Shown here one piece after another: positions 29,901 through 44,900 of a stretch of 64,000 nt of DNA. The notes beneath the pieces are model-generated. The model was not told the origin of the DNA and ran no database searches. It worked only from the letters and a program-made list of their open reading frames with translations. The position numbers and the translations under genes were made by a program. Position 1 is the first letter of the stretch. Every line of letters begins with the position of its first letter. The DNA lies in contig JAQGEQ010000071.1 of the NCBI GenBank assembly GCA_034620365.1, positions 806,001 to 870,000 of the forward strand, written 5' to 3'. This DNA is from Pegea sp. RAD2-039 (lineage: Eukaryota; Chordata; Thaliacea; Salpida; Salpidae).

Positions 29901-32900
29901 TCTATCTGCTCGATTGTGTACCCGATTATAGATGAGCCTCCATCATTTTCTGGTTCATCCCAATCTAAAGTCAACGCATTGTCACTTATTCTACTCACTC
30001 TTACTGACAGTGGAGCACTAGGAAAGTCATATTGATGACTTGCAATGATCTCTTCAGATAATAACCAATCACTTTCACCAAAGACATTTTCAGCTCTAAC
30101 TCGAAACTGATAACTTTGATTGGCTTCAAATCGAGACAACTTAAACCTTGTTTTAGTTCCATCTTTTGTATAAACTGGCAAAACCCATTTGTCTTTCTTT
30201 GTATTTCGTCTTTCTATGCAATACTTTACAACAACATCACCTCCATCATCACTAGGTGGTTGCCATGTTATAATTGCGTGGTTGGTTGTAATCTCCTCAA
30301 CATTTAAAGGTCCTACTGGAGTTGAGGGTTTATCAAATACTTGCAATTTTATAGTGGCTTCTTCACTACCAATATCATTAGTAGCAGTAATAGTATAATC
30401 TCCTGTATCTGAACGTTGAGCTTCATTAATAACTAATGTTGATGAGTTAGCATTATTTTCAATTTTGTATCTTGTTTTTACATCTAAGTTTTTCATTTTC
30501 CATTCTATTTTAGGTTTTGGTAGTCCTGAAATATCAGCTTTGAGCTCAATTTTCTCCCCTTTTGTAACAGTTGCAACATCACCAATGATTGAATTAAACT
30601 TGATTGTAGGATGTTGAAGAGCAACTCTTTTAATATTTGTTGCTTGATGTAACGTTTCATTTTTTTCAATAACTTTCACTTTATCCTGATTTGTTAGTGT
30701 ATATAGTTTGACGTTTTCTTCTTCAGTTACAGTTTTTATCTCTGCTTCTAGACAAGTCTTTACTTCATTTGCTTCGATTTTGAAATCTACTTTTTCAAGG
30801 ATTGTTTTTTCCTTATGCAAAGTATCAAATTCAATTCCATCAACTTTGCTGATATTTTCTTGCACAACAATCGGCTGGAGACTCGTTGATTCTACAGCTT
30901 TATGTAAAGACGTTTTTATTGAGTCTGCTGAAGAAAATCTTTCTTGGTTAAGATATTCTGAAAATATTTTTTCACTGTAGTCAGAAGTAGAACAGAGTTC
31001 TGATTCTGAAGGAAATTGAGCACAATCAATCTTTCTGTTGAGCTCAACTACATTGAAAACCTCATCATGTTCGGAACTATTACTTATATAAGCCTCTTCG
31101 TAGTCGTCAAGTGGACGAAGCAGGCAGTCATTGCAACTTTTTCTGTGAAATATTTAAAAACAATTTTTACAGAGAAATTAACATTTTTTTTACCTAAATT
31201 TGTTCACAATTGAGTTCAAACTAATGTTGCAATAGGCCTAGATAGCAACAAACCTTTCTGGTTGGTGTGAAGACATCGCAATGTCAGAGCCTTTAGCTTG
31301 CCATTGTAACATATCCAAACCTGACAGTGAACTCACATTATACTGGTGAGATGAGCTTGAACGAGCTAATCAAAAAAAATTATTGAAAATTTGTTTACAA
31401 ATACTTATTAGTGATGCAGCACTGATAATTTTGAATGTAGTTTAAAGAGTTAATGCAGAAATTAACATACTTGAGACTTTTTCTATCGTAATAAAATCAC
31501 TTTCAGCTGAAGGACGGCCGACTCCAGCATCGTTTTCAGCACAAACTCTGAACTTGTATTGCAATCCTTCAAGTAACTCTTGTGTCTACACAACAATACA
31601 AATTAGTGACTGCAAATTGGTCATAATTTAAATCATCTTACTCTGAAAGTTTTTGTTTGAGAGTTTCTTTCACCTATGCTCTGCCATCTTTTTGATTGCG
31701 AATCATATTGTTCGATGATATAAGAAATTAATTGAGATCCACCATCAAACTCTGGTGCTTCCCATGTTAGACTGATGTGCTTTTGAGAAATTTCCAAAAA
31801 TGTTCGAAGATAATTTGGTGAGTTAGGAGCTCGAACAACGTCTCGAGCAGATATTGGATCTGATTGAACATAACCGCTCATTCCTGCCGAGTTATAAGCA
31901 GCTAAACGAAATTCGTAAGTCCTTCCAATCTTCAGTGACTTAGCAGTGTACATCAAATCTTTTATATCCTTTAAAAATAGGTTTCTTAAGTCTTTAAATC
32001 AAGAACGGTTTTGTTTAAATGATACCTTTGCTACATTTTTCCATGATTTCTTGCCAATCTCTCGTTTATCGAGCACATATGCATCAACATGTCTACACTC
32101 GTGTGGGTCTTCAGGTACTTTCCATTGAAGAGTGATAGCAGTCTTACATGTCTCAGCTGTTTCCAGTTTATTTGGTTTATTTGGAGCTTTGAGAGGTGAC
32201 CGACAAGTTACGATATCTGTACATTCACTGGCTTTTGAATCGCCAGCTTCATTGTGAGCCACAACTCTGTGAAAAGAATCATTTTTAGGCCGGCATCACC
32301 GACAAAAGATGATCTCTACCTGAACTGATATTGGCGCTTGATTGGTATCAAGCCGTCGATAACTTGGTCAGTTGCAGTGATTCCACTTTTCCACACCACA
32401 AAGCTGCTTTTCCATTCACCACCTAGCGACTTTTGTCGCCGCTCTACCGTATAAGAATCTACTTTTTCTGAGTTAGGATTAGCTCTCCAAGAAAGTTTTA
32501 CTGATGAACGAGTAATCTGCCATATACAATAACTAATTGATGCCGATGTTCTAAAAATATCTTTCACATAATTGTAAGCGTGAAAAGAGTTTAACAACAA
32601 ATAAAAACGAACAGCAGTAAAGTAATTTTTATATATATTTAAAGCATCTGAAAACTATCATTTATATGCTCTTCAATTACAGCACAATTTACTTCGCATA
32701 TTTTAGGCTGATTGGGTGTGCTTGGAGGTTTTAGTGGTTCTCGAGGTGAGTAACCTTCGCTGGGATGACTAGGTTCACCAAGACCAACTTCGTTTTCAGC
32801 TGATACTCTGATAATTTGTTTTTATCAGCAAAGTTAGAACTTAGATTTATTTAAAAACAGAAAATTGTCCTGGTTTAAAAACAAGAGGTTTTAGTTCATT

Positions 32901-35900
32901 TAGTTAGTAGCAAACCTGAAGTAGTAAGTCTTGTTTTCAGTTAATCCATGCACTTTATATGACCTTTCATCTTTGCCCACATTTGCAACATTCTTCCAAG
33001 GCTTTTTCTTGTCTCCTACTCTCATTTCGAGGTGATAGAAAATAATTGGTAGTCCTCCATCATCCAGTGTCTTCTCCCATGTCACATTCAATGAATCTCG
33101 CGTGATACAATCGCATTGGGGAGGAAAAGGGGGTAAGGGACGATTGAACGGATTCTTAGCAATTATTGGATCACTTGAAGCCCATGAGCCAGAACCAAGT
33201 TCATTATTTGCTTGAATCTGTTGGAAATTACTTAATTGGCTTCAATTTTTAAACGTTTTGATGTTAATACCTGAAGCTGATAGGTTCCTCCTTCACATAA
33301 ACCACCCACTTGGTAGCAGCATTTATCAGATGAGATAGAGTCAAAACTAATTGTGTCCCATTCGATCTTCCGTAAGGAGTGCTTCTTATCTGCAACTTCT
33401 CTTTTCACTCTCACGTCGTAACTTCTTATTGGGAGACCCCCATCATCTGGTTCAATCCACGAAACAAGACAGGACGAGCTTGTGATGTCTGTTACCTCTT
33501 TTATTTATAAACGACTTCAATTAAAAAACTATTTCATCATTATTTTTTTGCAAATATTTGAAACTTTTAAACACATTTTTATCTCTGACAAGTTAGCATA
33601 TATCAATTAAAACAAATATTTTCAATTTCTTACTAATATTTTGTGGTCTAGCTGGCTTATCATAAACTTGTACAAAACATGAATCTGTTGCCGTTCCACA
33701 TTTACTTTTAGCTTGTATCGTGTACTCTCCGTGAGCTTGACGCTTCATCTAAAATAAAGTAAAATCAAATTTCATAATCTAACAAATTATAACATCAACA
33801 ATAGTTTGGCATAGGATGAGAAACTTGATTTTGTAAGATTTTGTTACACTTTCACTTTTTTATTTTAAACTTTTCATTCATATTTACAATTAACAATAAG
33901 TTTGAAAAAATTATAATTGTCTATCAGCTTATCAAAGAAATAGCAAAATTATATCAGCTTTATACTATATTGAAAAATTTAATCCTTAGGTAAACATTTC
34001 TCATTCGGTTCAAACCTAATGTGAAAAAATTTATTTAAAATTTCCACAATCTGCTTATGTTGAGAGTGTTAATACACACTATAATCAATATTGAAGATGA
34101 TAAGAAGTTTTTCTTGGAAAGTGTCAATAAAGCAAAATTATATGTCTCTTAAGTACACTCAATTACTAAGCACGTCTTTATTTTGGAAAACTTTGTTTGG
34201 GTTGGTATTTTTAATTAAAACATGATCTAAAAGAAGAACCGACCAAACCAATCTTCCATAATATTTATCTTTCAGTATGAGATTAAAGCCAATGTTGTTA
34301 ATACAACATGTCCAAGTTGCTATCACGCTAACAGGAGAACATATCAAAAATGTTAGCTGTTAGCAGAAGATTCAATTAGTCAATGGTATGTCATAGACAC
34401 ATACTGAATCAATTAAACAGTAGACTCATTAACTATAAAATAAAAATATATTCCGTTGGAACCTTTTTAGTTTTTAAGGTAATTACATCTCCAGCAATTT
34501 CACAGATAGGAGCGTAATGTAGATTGAGTTTTTCAAAAGGAATGCCGTTCAATAACCAAGATACTTCGGGAAGAGGGTTGCCTTTGATATACGCAACAAT
34601 ATTCAAAGAATCGCCAGAACGAACTTCAACTCCTTCACAAAACTCTTTATCAAGCTTTACAAATGGCCCATCTGTATTTCACAAAAAATAATCAAATACT
34701 TATTTGGGTTTACAGAAACTTTATCTTAAACCAACCTCTTGATGGTCTAATTAGAACTTTATCTGTTGAAGAAGTTGCTTCTCCAAGTCCTACATGATTT
34801 ATTGCTCGAACTCGAAATCGGTAAGACCTACTGTACATAAGATCAGAAGCAACATAACAACATGAAGGATGTGGAAGGACATTGCAAGGAGTATATTGAT
34901 CATCACGCAAATCATCTTTACACAATTGTTGCTCAATCAAATATCCTAATGAAACACGAATTAGATGAATTAGTTATTGAAATTCTGGAACAACATCTTA
35001 ATTTGTGCATTCTTTGATTTCTTTTTAACATTAATAGTTGAAACCTGTAATCAGAGTTCCACCGTTGTTCTCAGGTGCAGACCAACATAATTTCACCGAA
35101 CTTTCAGTCACATTTGACCAGGACAGGTATAATGGAGGGCTAGGCTTTGTAGCAGGGTTTCTGGCAATTACTGGATGATCAAGCTCAGTAAGTGGTCCGT
35201 ATCCATACACATTATAGGCTCTTATCCGATATCTGTAAGTCTTTCCCGCTTCCATGTCTTTGACATCACACTTTGACGTGCTTTTGAAAAACTGCTTTAT
35301 CTGTGATTTGTTAGAAGAAAAAATTAAGAAAAAAAGCTTTGAATCAAACTTTAAATTGTGTCACAACGATTTTATCTACTGCTACGTTTACTATGTATTG
35401 TCGTTAACGTATTTAGCTTTCAAGAATGTGAAAATATAAGTTCAAGATCGAAAGTAAAGAAAATTTCAATATAAACCCTTTTAGAAAATGAAGTTTATAA
35501 AACAATTTAAAGTTTAGCTCATCACACAGAATATAGTATAGTGAATAGTTTTATTATTTTCAAAGAACAGCTAATTATACATACTCAAAATTAGCGATTA
35601 CATTATATCCGAAGATTTTTTTATGTAAACTTCACTTTGTTTTAAGTAAATAATTTTAATGATAATCATAATGCAGATTTATTTCTGATTTTTATTCTTT
35701 ATCATTTTTTTGTTATCCTTTATTTAAACAAGTCATACTTTCTAGTGAATAAATATAATAATAAAATGTAAACTTGAACCAACTTATACCTCGAGCCACT
35801 CATCACTACCCTCTTCTTTTCTCTCAACTAGATAGCCATCTATTTTTATTCCTCCATCTTCTAAGGGACTTACCCACAGTAGTTTGCAGCTGGTATCGGT

Positions 35901-38900
35901 TACGTCATCGACAACTATATCATTTACAGGTCCGGGAACATCTGCTCGTACAACGATAGTTAAGCAAAAAATACAGTTTTTAAAAATGTAAAAAACAAAA
36001 AATCGATCAGAGTATTACTTTTAATCAACACAAATAATGTTTGAAGTTAAAACCAGCTAAATATTTACGCTTGCAAAATTCAGTTTATTTAGTTATTTTT
36101 AAATAATTGAAGATTTTTGATCAGTGTGGAAATTTTTTTATTCATTGTGTTGATACCTAAACCATCAAAAGACTTTTGATAAAATTCTTGAAAATGAGTA
36201 TTTTCTTCTAAAAATCTCACTTTAATTATTTATAATATTTTATATTCCTGATGTATAAACCAAAACGTTTTGTGAGATACAACGATATGAAGCTGCTATA
36301 ATCGTGTTTTCCTGACTTTAATATTTTAACAAGGTGTTTTGAATAAATAAAACTTACCACAGTGATTCAGAAACAGCTTTTATTAATTTTTCATAAACAG
36401 TGTTGTATAATAAAAGCATAATTTCTAAACTAATTTTTTTGTTAAATTCTAATGTATAAAAGGTTACCACATCATAACCTGGTGTACAAAAAAATTGTTA
36501 ATTTCTGTTGTAATAAGGAAAACAAGTTTTGAATAATGTAAAATAATTGAACTATTTTGTAGACAACAATTTTCTTGGAAAAAACTTTTTAAGAATATCA
36601 AGAAATGATTAAACATTTATTCTATAGGTTTTGTTATAATAAAACTACTCGTGATTTTTTATCTAATTTTTAAATTTTAAGAATTTTTATTGTAAATAAC
36701 ACCATTTGTCTTTATTGGGTAGTATAATGGCTTCCATCATGATAATTACTTTGTTGTGCAACTCTAGGCCACCAATCGTAAGATTTTTGTTTGCAAGAGA
36801 AATTTTCTAGGCTTGGTTTTGCTGGCCGATAGTTTTTTAAGTGTCACTGTGTTAAATCGACTCAACTTTGTTTTTACTAAAATTTTTGTTTTATTTTGGA
36901 TATAAAACAGGGTTGATTCAAGTCAAAACAAGTTAAGGATCTTATCGTGTTACTAGATAAGCGCACCAAGGTTTATCTAATGACTAAACATCAAATCTCA
37001 TTGGAGCATCTATTTCGGGCTTTTTACTTCAATTGCTAATAAGTTATCCGATAAAATATTGACGTATTTGACAACTAGAGACTGTTTTTGATAAATTAGC
37101 TGACGTCTTCCTAGCTATGTTATTTTACTAAATACATGAATATATGAATTTACCAAAGATGTCCACGTGGAAGCTGCAGAAAGCTTTTCCCATTTCGTTC
37201 TGCAAATGTAATCTATACTCTCCTGAGTGGTTTTGACGAGAGCTTGGCTCTAATAAAAGGGTTGCAGTTGTTGGTGTTTGGCTTATTTTTATTGATGTTT
37301 TATTGAAATGTTCGCTATTTAGTTCAGTTTCTCCGTAAAACCATTGTACTTCTGGTACTGGTAGACCATCAATTGTTGCATGCAACACAACTGGTTTTGG
37401 TTGAACAAGCGTTACATTTTCTTTATATCCAATTATTGTAGGCTCACCTTTACATAGCAAATAATCATTGTTAATTAAAGTATGTTACTAATTTAAATAT
37501 TGATAAAGTAAAGTAATCATTATTAGCATTTAGAAGTTTTTAGATAAAGATAATAATAGTTTGGAAATAATAATCAAACTTTGTAAGTTAATTCTAATTT
37601 AACAAATAGTAATCCTTGAGAAGTTGTTTTTAATAAAAAAGTCTGTTGAGTAATGTTTGTAAAATTATGATATTAGCAAAATAAAGTGTTAAGAGAATTT
37701 ATTTGTGTTACCTACAAAATTGTTTTAGATTTCTCATAAGATATATTCTATTATATATTCTATTATATTCTATTAGGCAAAAAGGTTAATGTACGGTATT
37801 TGATTTAGAAAGTAAGAAGATTTAATTAACAACAAAATTTTAATTTATGATAAGAACTGACATACATTTTACTCTAATAACTTCACTTTCTGTTGAGAAT
37901 TCACTTTCACCAGCTTCATTTACAGCTTTCACTCTATAAGAATAGTATTTCCCAGTTACAGCAAGTGTATCCAAATATGTGGTTGCTGAATCAATAGTCT
38001 CCAAATGAGTCCAATCACCTCCTTTTCGTAACCGGTCAATTACGTACAAAGTATTTTCTGTTGCTCCCTTTGTCGGGGGCTCCCAAGAAATTAAAATCGA
38101 TTCATTGATATAATGTTCACAAGTCACTTGCTTTGGAGCAGATGGTGCTTCTGTATTGAATTATTTGTTTGATTCTAAATACTATTAACAATTTAATCAT
38201 AATTATCTCACCAATCGGATCTTTAATTAGCACAAGAGATGAAGCATTAGCTTCACCCAGTCCAGCTTTGTTTGCTGCACAGACTCGAAAATAATAAGAT
38301 TTTCCATCTTTAATATCAGGTGATCTTATATTGCAGTGATTGACGTCTGGCTCTAATACCGCAAGTTTCTTCCATCTATATTATACAAAGAATATCATTT
38401 TTGTCTACAAATGATCAATTTTATTTTCAGCTAATGACCGTGTTTGCAAAGCAATAGCTTGTAACTAGCAGTTAGAAAAAAAAGAATTTTTCTCTTTTCT
38501 AACTGAACTAAAAACGAGATCTATAATTAGTATCTTTATGTTTAGATCGAAATTATTTAGAATTAGAATATTTTGCTGAAATTGAAATTCTATTGAATTA
38601 GAAATGCTTAATCGTTTTAAAAACGAATTAAAACTGATTAAAGTAATATAAACGTGAAATATAGTAGAAGTTATTTGAAATATTAAAAGAATTGTTCTCA
38701 CTTCTTGTCGCTTCTGCCTCTAATATCAACAGTAAAGTTGGTAATAGAACTTCCGCCATCAAATGGAGGCGGATTCCAACTTAAAATTATTCGCTGCTTC
38801 GTCATCACGGTGACTTGTAAGTTTTGTGGTCTTTGAGGCTTATCTTAATTCAAATAGTATCATTATGTAGATCTTAACAAAATTTAGATGTAACTTATGT

Positions 38901-41900
38901 AGATGTAACAAAAAGTTTAATAACTCCAAGAATGAGTTTTATTTCTTTGTGAAGGAAAGTTTATGTTATTTTCAGTGAATATTTTTAAATTTTGAGGCTT
39001 GAAAGCGGAAAAAGATATTAAAAAAAAGAATTTTTTTACAAACCAAATTGCTTTTTGATTTCAATCCATTGAGATGCTTCGCACCATTCAGATATACCAA
39101 TCTCATTACAAGAAGCGACTCTAAATAGATATCTTTCACCAGTTTTCAACCGTTCCACCTATCATACAATGAAACAAAAGCTTTAAGCATGCATTAAGGA
39201 TCACTAAATAAAAAGTCTTGTAGATCATCCAAAAATTCTTCTCACTCTATAAAAGCAATCTTGTATCGTCCTCGATACTGTTTTCCAAAAGTTTTCTTTT
39301 TCAGCTCTTTTCTCTAATAAGTAACTAGTGATTGGAAGACCACCATCATCTTCAGGTTCATTCCAGCAAACAGTTGCCTTATGATCAGTTACTTTATTAA
39401 CAGCAAGACTAGAAGGTGAGTTAGGACAATCTGCTCGGATTAAAAACATCCTCAGTTTAATAATCTATATGAGGTAGCGTTAAATCAATGAGGTTAGCTC
39501 AATCTTTGAAACAATGACAAGTAAAAAAGCATTGATGCAAGCTATTAGTTGTAGTAAAGTAAATTAGAATAATTAAGGGTTTCAAATAACCAAGTTGTTT
39601 ACCAACAATTGAAACCCAGAAGTTGATCTGAGCTTCACCATGCTTGTTCATCGCTGTGATGTAATATGATCCTGAATCAAGTACGCTTGGATAAAGAAGT
39701 TCTAATTTGCTTAATCCGTTTGTGTTTATAACTTCACTCTCATCAATTGTGTGAAAAACATTTTCATCGTTTTTCTGTTAATTACCGGAAAAAAAAGAAG
39801 ACATTTGTATTCTGTTTGACAAGACTGTAGCAATCAGTTTATAGAAACAAAATTAGTGTTAAGGTTCATAAAATATTCCGCTTACCTTCTTTTGCCACTT
39901 AATAACAGGTTCTGGTATGCCTAAGTAAGAAACCGATAGGCAAGTTGGAGTAGCTGCTTTTAGTATAACTTGATTTAATTCATTTGTTGAAGTTGTCAAC
40001 CTAAGTTTAGGTGGTTGGATGACGCTCAAAGTACAAGATGACTCTAAATCATTAGTGAGTTTGGCTTTGTAGCTTCCACTATCATTGAAGTCGATATTTG
40101 CAATAAGCAAACCATGCACCTTCCCCTATTAAAAAGATATATCGTCAAAAAAGTTTCACTATAATTCGAGATAAAATTAACAGCATAATGCTTAAAACTT
40201 GAAAAAATGAAGTTTATGGTTTTCATGTAATATTTAAAAATATTTTTAGTTAATAGATGTATTATAAATCTACGAAAATATTTGTTGTTTTTAGAAACTT
40301 TATTCAAATCATCTTATAAATAATTTATGGTTGTATTCATTTTCCAAACGTGGTTAAGTAGAACTTGCCACACTTGTTAATTTTAAAGCTGAGTATAAAC
40401 CTTAGGTGGTAAATTTACTGGAAAACTCATTTACCTGGTGGCTTACTACAATATCATATCTTGAATCTTTTTCAAGAACACATTCATCATGAAACCAAGT
40501 GACTCGATCAGATTGGTTCAATTCGCAGCTCAGTTGTTTCATTTCACCAAAATTTACTTCTTCGTTACGAAGATGATAAATAAATTTTGTTTTTTTGCGT
40601 TCATTCATAACAGGAATAATATCTAATTCAGCTTTGGTGAAGATCTTTCCAATCTTGCATTGATAAACTCCAGTATCGTAGGACTTCAAAAATTAGACGA
40701 TAACTTTATTAAATGACTTTGATGTTTACAAAAAAATTATTTACTTTCGAATTAATTCCATATTAAATAAATAAAACAATTTTACTTAAAAAAATCTTCA
40801 TAAATTTTTCGATTTTAAAATATTTTATGAATATTTATTCAAGTAGTTTTGCAATTATCTTTGAATAAAACTGCTTACCGTCACGTTCTCGATAAAAAGT
40901 TGTAGCTTGTTATTTTTCATTATGAAGCGATACTTTTCCCCAGGGAATATTTGTCTTCCATTGTGAGTCCAAACTGTTGATAGTCTTGTTCGCTTTGATA
41001 ATTCACATTCTAATGTGACGTCACTGCCTTCGTAAGCTTCTACTGATTGAAGAGGACTCAAAAGTTTAATTTCTTCTTCTATAAAAACAAAAGAGAACTT
41101 AGCAAAGCTTTCACGAGACAATCACTTTTATTTAAATAAAAAACCTAAAACAAAGCACTAAGCATACCCATTCGTTAACAAGTTCCGATTTTCTTTTTAC
41201 ATTTGACATATGCTGCTTTTGAAACTACTAAAAGTTATTTTTTAAGCAAGATAAGAAACAAAAAGTTACTAAAAAGATTTTATTTGAAACAAATGATCTC
41301 AAACTACCAAAAATTTTATCAACACCTGTTTCATAACTTGGCTCTTTAAATTAAGAAAGAAAAGCTAAGAACATCTACCAAACTAAACAATCTCTATCGC
41401 GGTTATCTCTAATTTTGCTACTGATATCACGATGCAAATTAATTGAGCTTGCTGTGCTATTTCTTTTAAGACTTCTCATATTAGAAGCAGCAGCCAGCCA
41501 ACAGACTTCTTCATAACTAAAGCTTACCTCTTACTGTTAGCCGGCAATTAGAGGTTTGCGTCCCAGCACGAAAAGTGACATCAACATCATCGAACTCGTG
41601 AGAAGCAATCGACAAAATTGCTAAACGATGTAAATATTTCCCGATGCTTTCAATTATTATGTCAGCTCCCTGGCGAATTGCTTTTCCATCAACAAGCCAG
41701 CCAATAACTTTTTCGGTGCTGTAATCTGGTCTTAATTCTATTTCGAATAAAGCTTCTTCGTTTTCTTCAACACTTAATCTAGCAGGAAGAGGTTTTGAAA
41801 AAATCGAAGTTGAGTCTAAAATGAAAAAAAAAGATCAGCTGGAAATTTGAAATTATCAAATAATTTTCAATTATGCGTCAACTTACCTTTAACTGCAAGA

Positions 41901-44900
41901 CATGCGCTCGTCGAATTCTCATTATTAACTAGTGAACAAGTATAAACAGCTTCATCGTCAAAATTACAATGACTGATCAGTAAGCGATGTTCTGTTCCGC
42001 ATGATTCAATTTTGTATTTGCACCCATCATCATTTATTGGGACTTCTCGATCCCGTGACCACTTGACTTTTGAATCAGAGTTTGAAACCTGAATCAAAAA
42101 AGTTTATGTTTTCAGTTGAAGTACTTCTAGCTGCTACAAGTCCTTCAGTTATTACTATTTATAGACCAATAAAGTTTTGAACTGTTTTTTTTTCTTCAAT
42201 GCTTACTTTACATGTGAAGATAGCATCTTTATCTCGAGATATTGAGATATCCTGAAGTCGAACAGAGAAGTAATCGACTGGTGGTAACACAAGTAAGTCT
42301 GCTTCACTTGTTATCAATTCTGTTTCGCTTATTTTAGCAACACATTTCACTTTTCCTGCTTTGTCAGAACTAACGTTCAATATTTCAAGTTTATGTTTTG
42401 AGCCAACTTTTACAACGCTGTAAAGTTTTTAACTTTGTTAATTTCTCTAACAAATACGTATTTAAGTTTTATTTTGAGTTAACTTGTTCAAAAAAAGTTT
42501 TGAATCTTGAATAAGTCTCAATTTTTTTAATTAAAAGTTTATGAAAATAATGATAAAATAAATTTATAAAATAGTGAAAAAGAGTTTGTAAATTGGTTAT
42601 ATTATTTTAAATAATAACTAAAATAAATTAAAAATTTAACTTTTAAGAAATTAAATTAGTTTGACGTACTTGAAACCACTAGAGTCCTCAGTAATCATTT
42701 GATTATTCAAGAACCAAGTACAGTTGATATCATTGTAAGATAACTGACAATCAAATATTGCTGTTTCGTTCTGATTAGTTGTATTGGAACAAAGTTGTCG
42801 AATAAATTTAACATTTCTCTCTGAAAGTTGATCATCAACATTTTTTTATGTTATTTTTATTTTCATCATACTTTCAACGTGTAAGAAGGCGTGAGTTTCA
42901 GCTGATTCGCATTTGCATACGATCTCTCCCGAGTCTTCAACCGCTGAATTGATAATCAACAAACGACAAGTTGCTCCATCCTGAATAATTTCGATACGAT
43001 CTTCATCTGTAGAAATCAACTTTTCGTTTTTCCACCATGTCACCTTTAAATAAGAGAAGATAATTCTAAACTTTATTGGAAGTATGAAACTAACTTGACA
43101 AGATGTTTTGTTCAATAAACATTTCAGTTCTACAACTTCTTGCTCTTTCACATAAACTGCTTTTAAGGGTCGAACAAACACCGCTTCATTTTCTAGAAGA
43201 AATTTTCATTTATTCATAGTTGACTTAAACACAACCAGCTCGTTTTCATCATCACTTTATTTCATTAAAAGCATTTTTAAAGTTTACCTTTAACTTCCAC
43301 AACACATGATGACTTCAAATCCTCAACAACGAAATGAAACTCTCCGCTGTCATCTGAAGTGACGTCACAGATTGTGAGCAAATGAAGTTTTTCTTGTATA
43401 GTCATGACATAAAATGGGTCTGAACGTTTAATCTTTTCTTTATCCTTATACCAGTGACCTACAAAATGTGTTGACCATGCGATAGTTTCGAAGTATTTTA
43501 AGAAAAATAATAATTAAAATGAGAAAGTTACCTATCTTGTTTGATTTGTTCAATTCGCAAACAAGTTTCAGGTCCTCGCCTTCCTTTATAATCACATCAC
43601 AAAGTTCTTTAGTAAACTGGATCGCTTTCTCGCTAACTTTTAAAAGAGCTTTTGCCTATAAATGATATACAGATAAAGATTTTTATACAGTAGTAATTTT
43701 TTGAATAGCCTTAACGGTTTCTCATTAGCTTCTAGTAATATATTTAGTAGAAATAAATAATTTTATCAAAACATTCTAAACTGCTTTTTATTTTAAGAGT
43801 TTTTTATTTGCTTCCATTATAGAAAAACCATCTTAAACAATTACTGTGACTATAAAGCTACTTGTAATGTGTGCAGTCACCTGTAGGTTCTCTGCCACCA
43901 TCATAACTACTCCTTTGCTTTCACATTGAACGTTTAAGAGCAATAAAGTTTGAAGGTTTCCACAATTTTCAACAGTGATGAGATTGGTATTGCTCAGCTT
44001 GAGATCATTAAGATACCAACAAACATTAACATCTTTCTCATTCAAAATGCAAGAAAACATGGCATTTTCGTTTTCCATTATACATACATCTGAAAGTGGC
44101 TCAACCATTTTGATTAATCGTTCTGAAAAGATAATAGTCATTAAAATTTTACAACATCAAGTCCAACAACTTTTTACCTGTTATGGTAAGCTTACAAGTC
44201 GATTTACAATCCTTTAGTTGACATGTATATAAAGTCTCATCATTATGTTCTACTTCATGAAGTATCAGTACTCTTTTACATTTTTCTGAATTTATCGTGC
44301 ATCTCTTATTATTGACCAGCTCTATATGATTATCTCTGTAAAAATAAACAATATTAAAAAAATAAGTTACATTTTAATCAATTCAATTTTATTCACAGAT
44401 ACCTCATCCATTTCACTTCAGCATTTTCCTCACTAACGATAACTTCAAAAATGATATCACTGCCTACAAGAGCGCATTGATCTCTGAGGGGCTCCACAAA
44501 AAATGAAGGTTTTGGTGACACAAACAACCGAACAACCGATCTAAGTTCACCAATACTTAACGCAACCTGTTTAAAAGTTTTAGCATCAATTTCAGAAGTA
44601 ATATTTTCGCTGGTTTACAAAGCATCTAGAAAGCACTTTTAAGAACACTTTAATTTGTTTTGTTATGTTGTGTTTGGTTTGTTTTTATTTCCCATGTCTT
44701 AAGTAATCACTTGGCATAATAGTATATAAAAATATGAACTAATACATTAATTATGTTAGGCAGAAAAGTGGGTGACTGCAAAGTTTTATCTGATAAATAT
44801 TATATCTTAAATGTTTGCATTTGTAGAAACCACAGTTTATAAATTGAAAGAACTTTTTTGGTCATAAAATTCTTTTAAAGTAGTTTTATTTGCATATAAC

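Noticed and set aside
36715-36790. tRNA-like string in an intron
   Set aside because: Only an A-box-like part is present; no matching B box, acceptor stem or anticodon arm.
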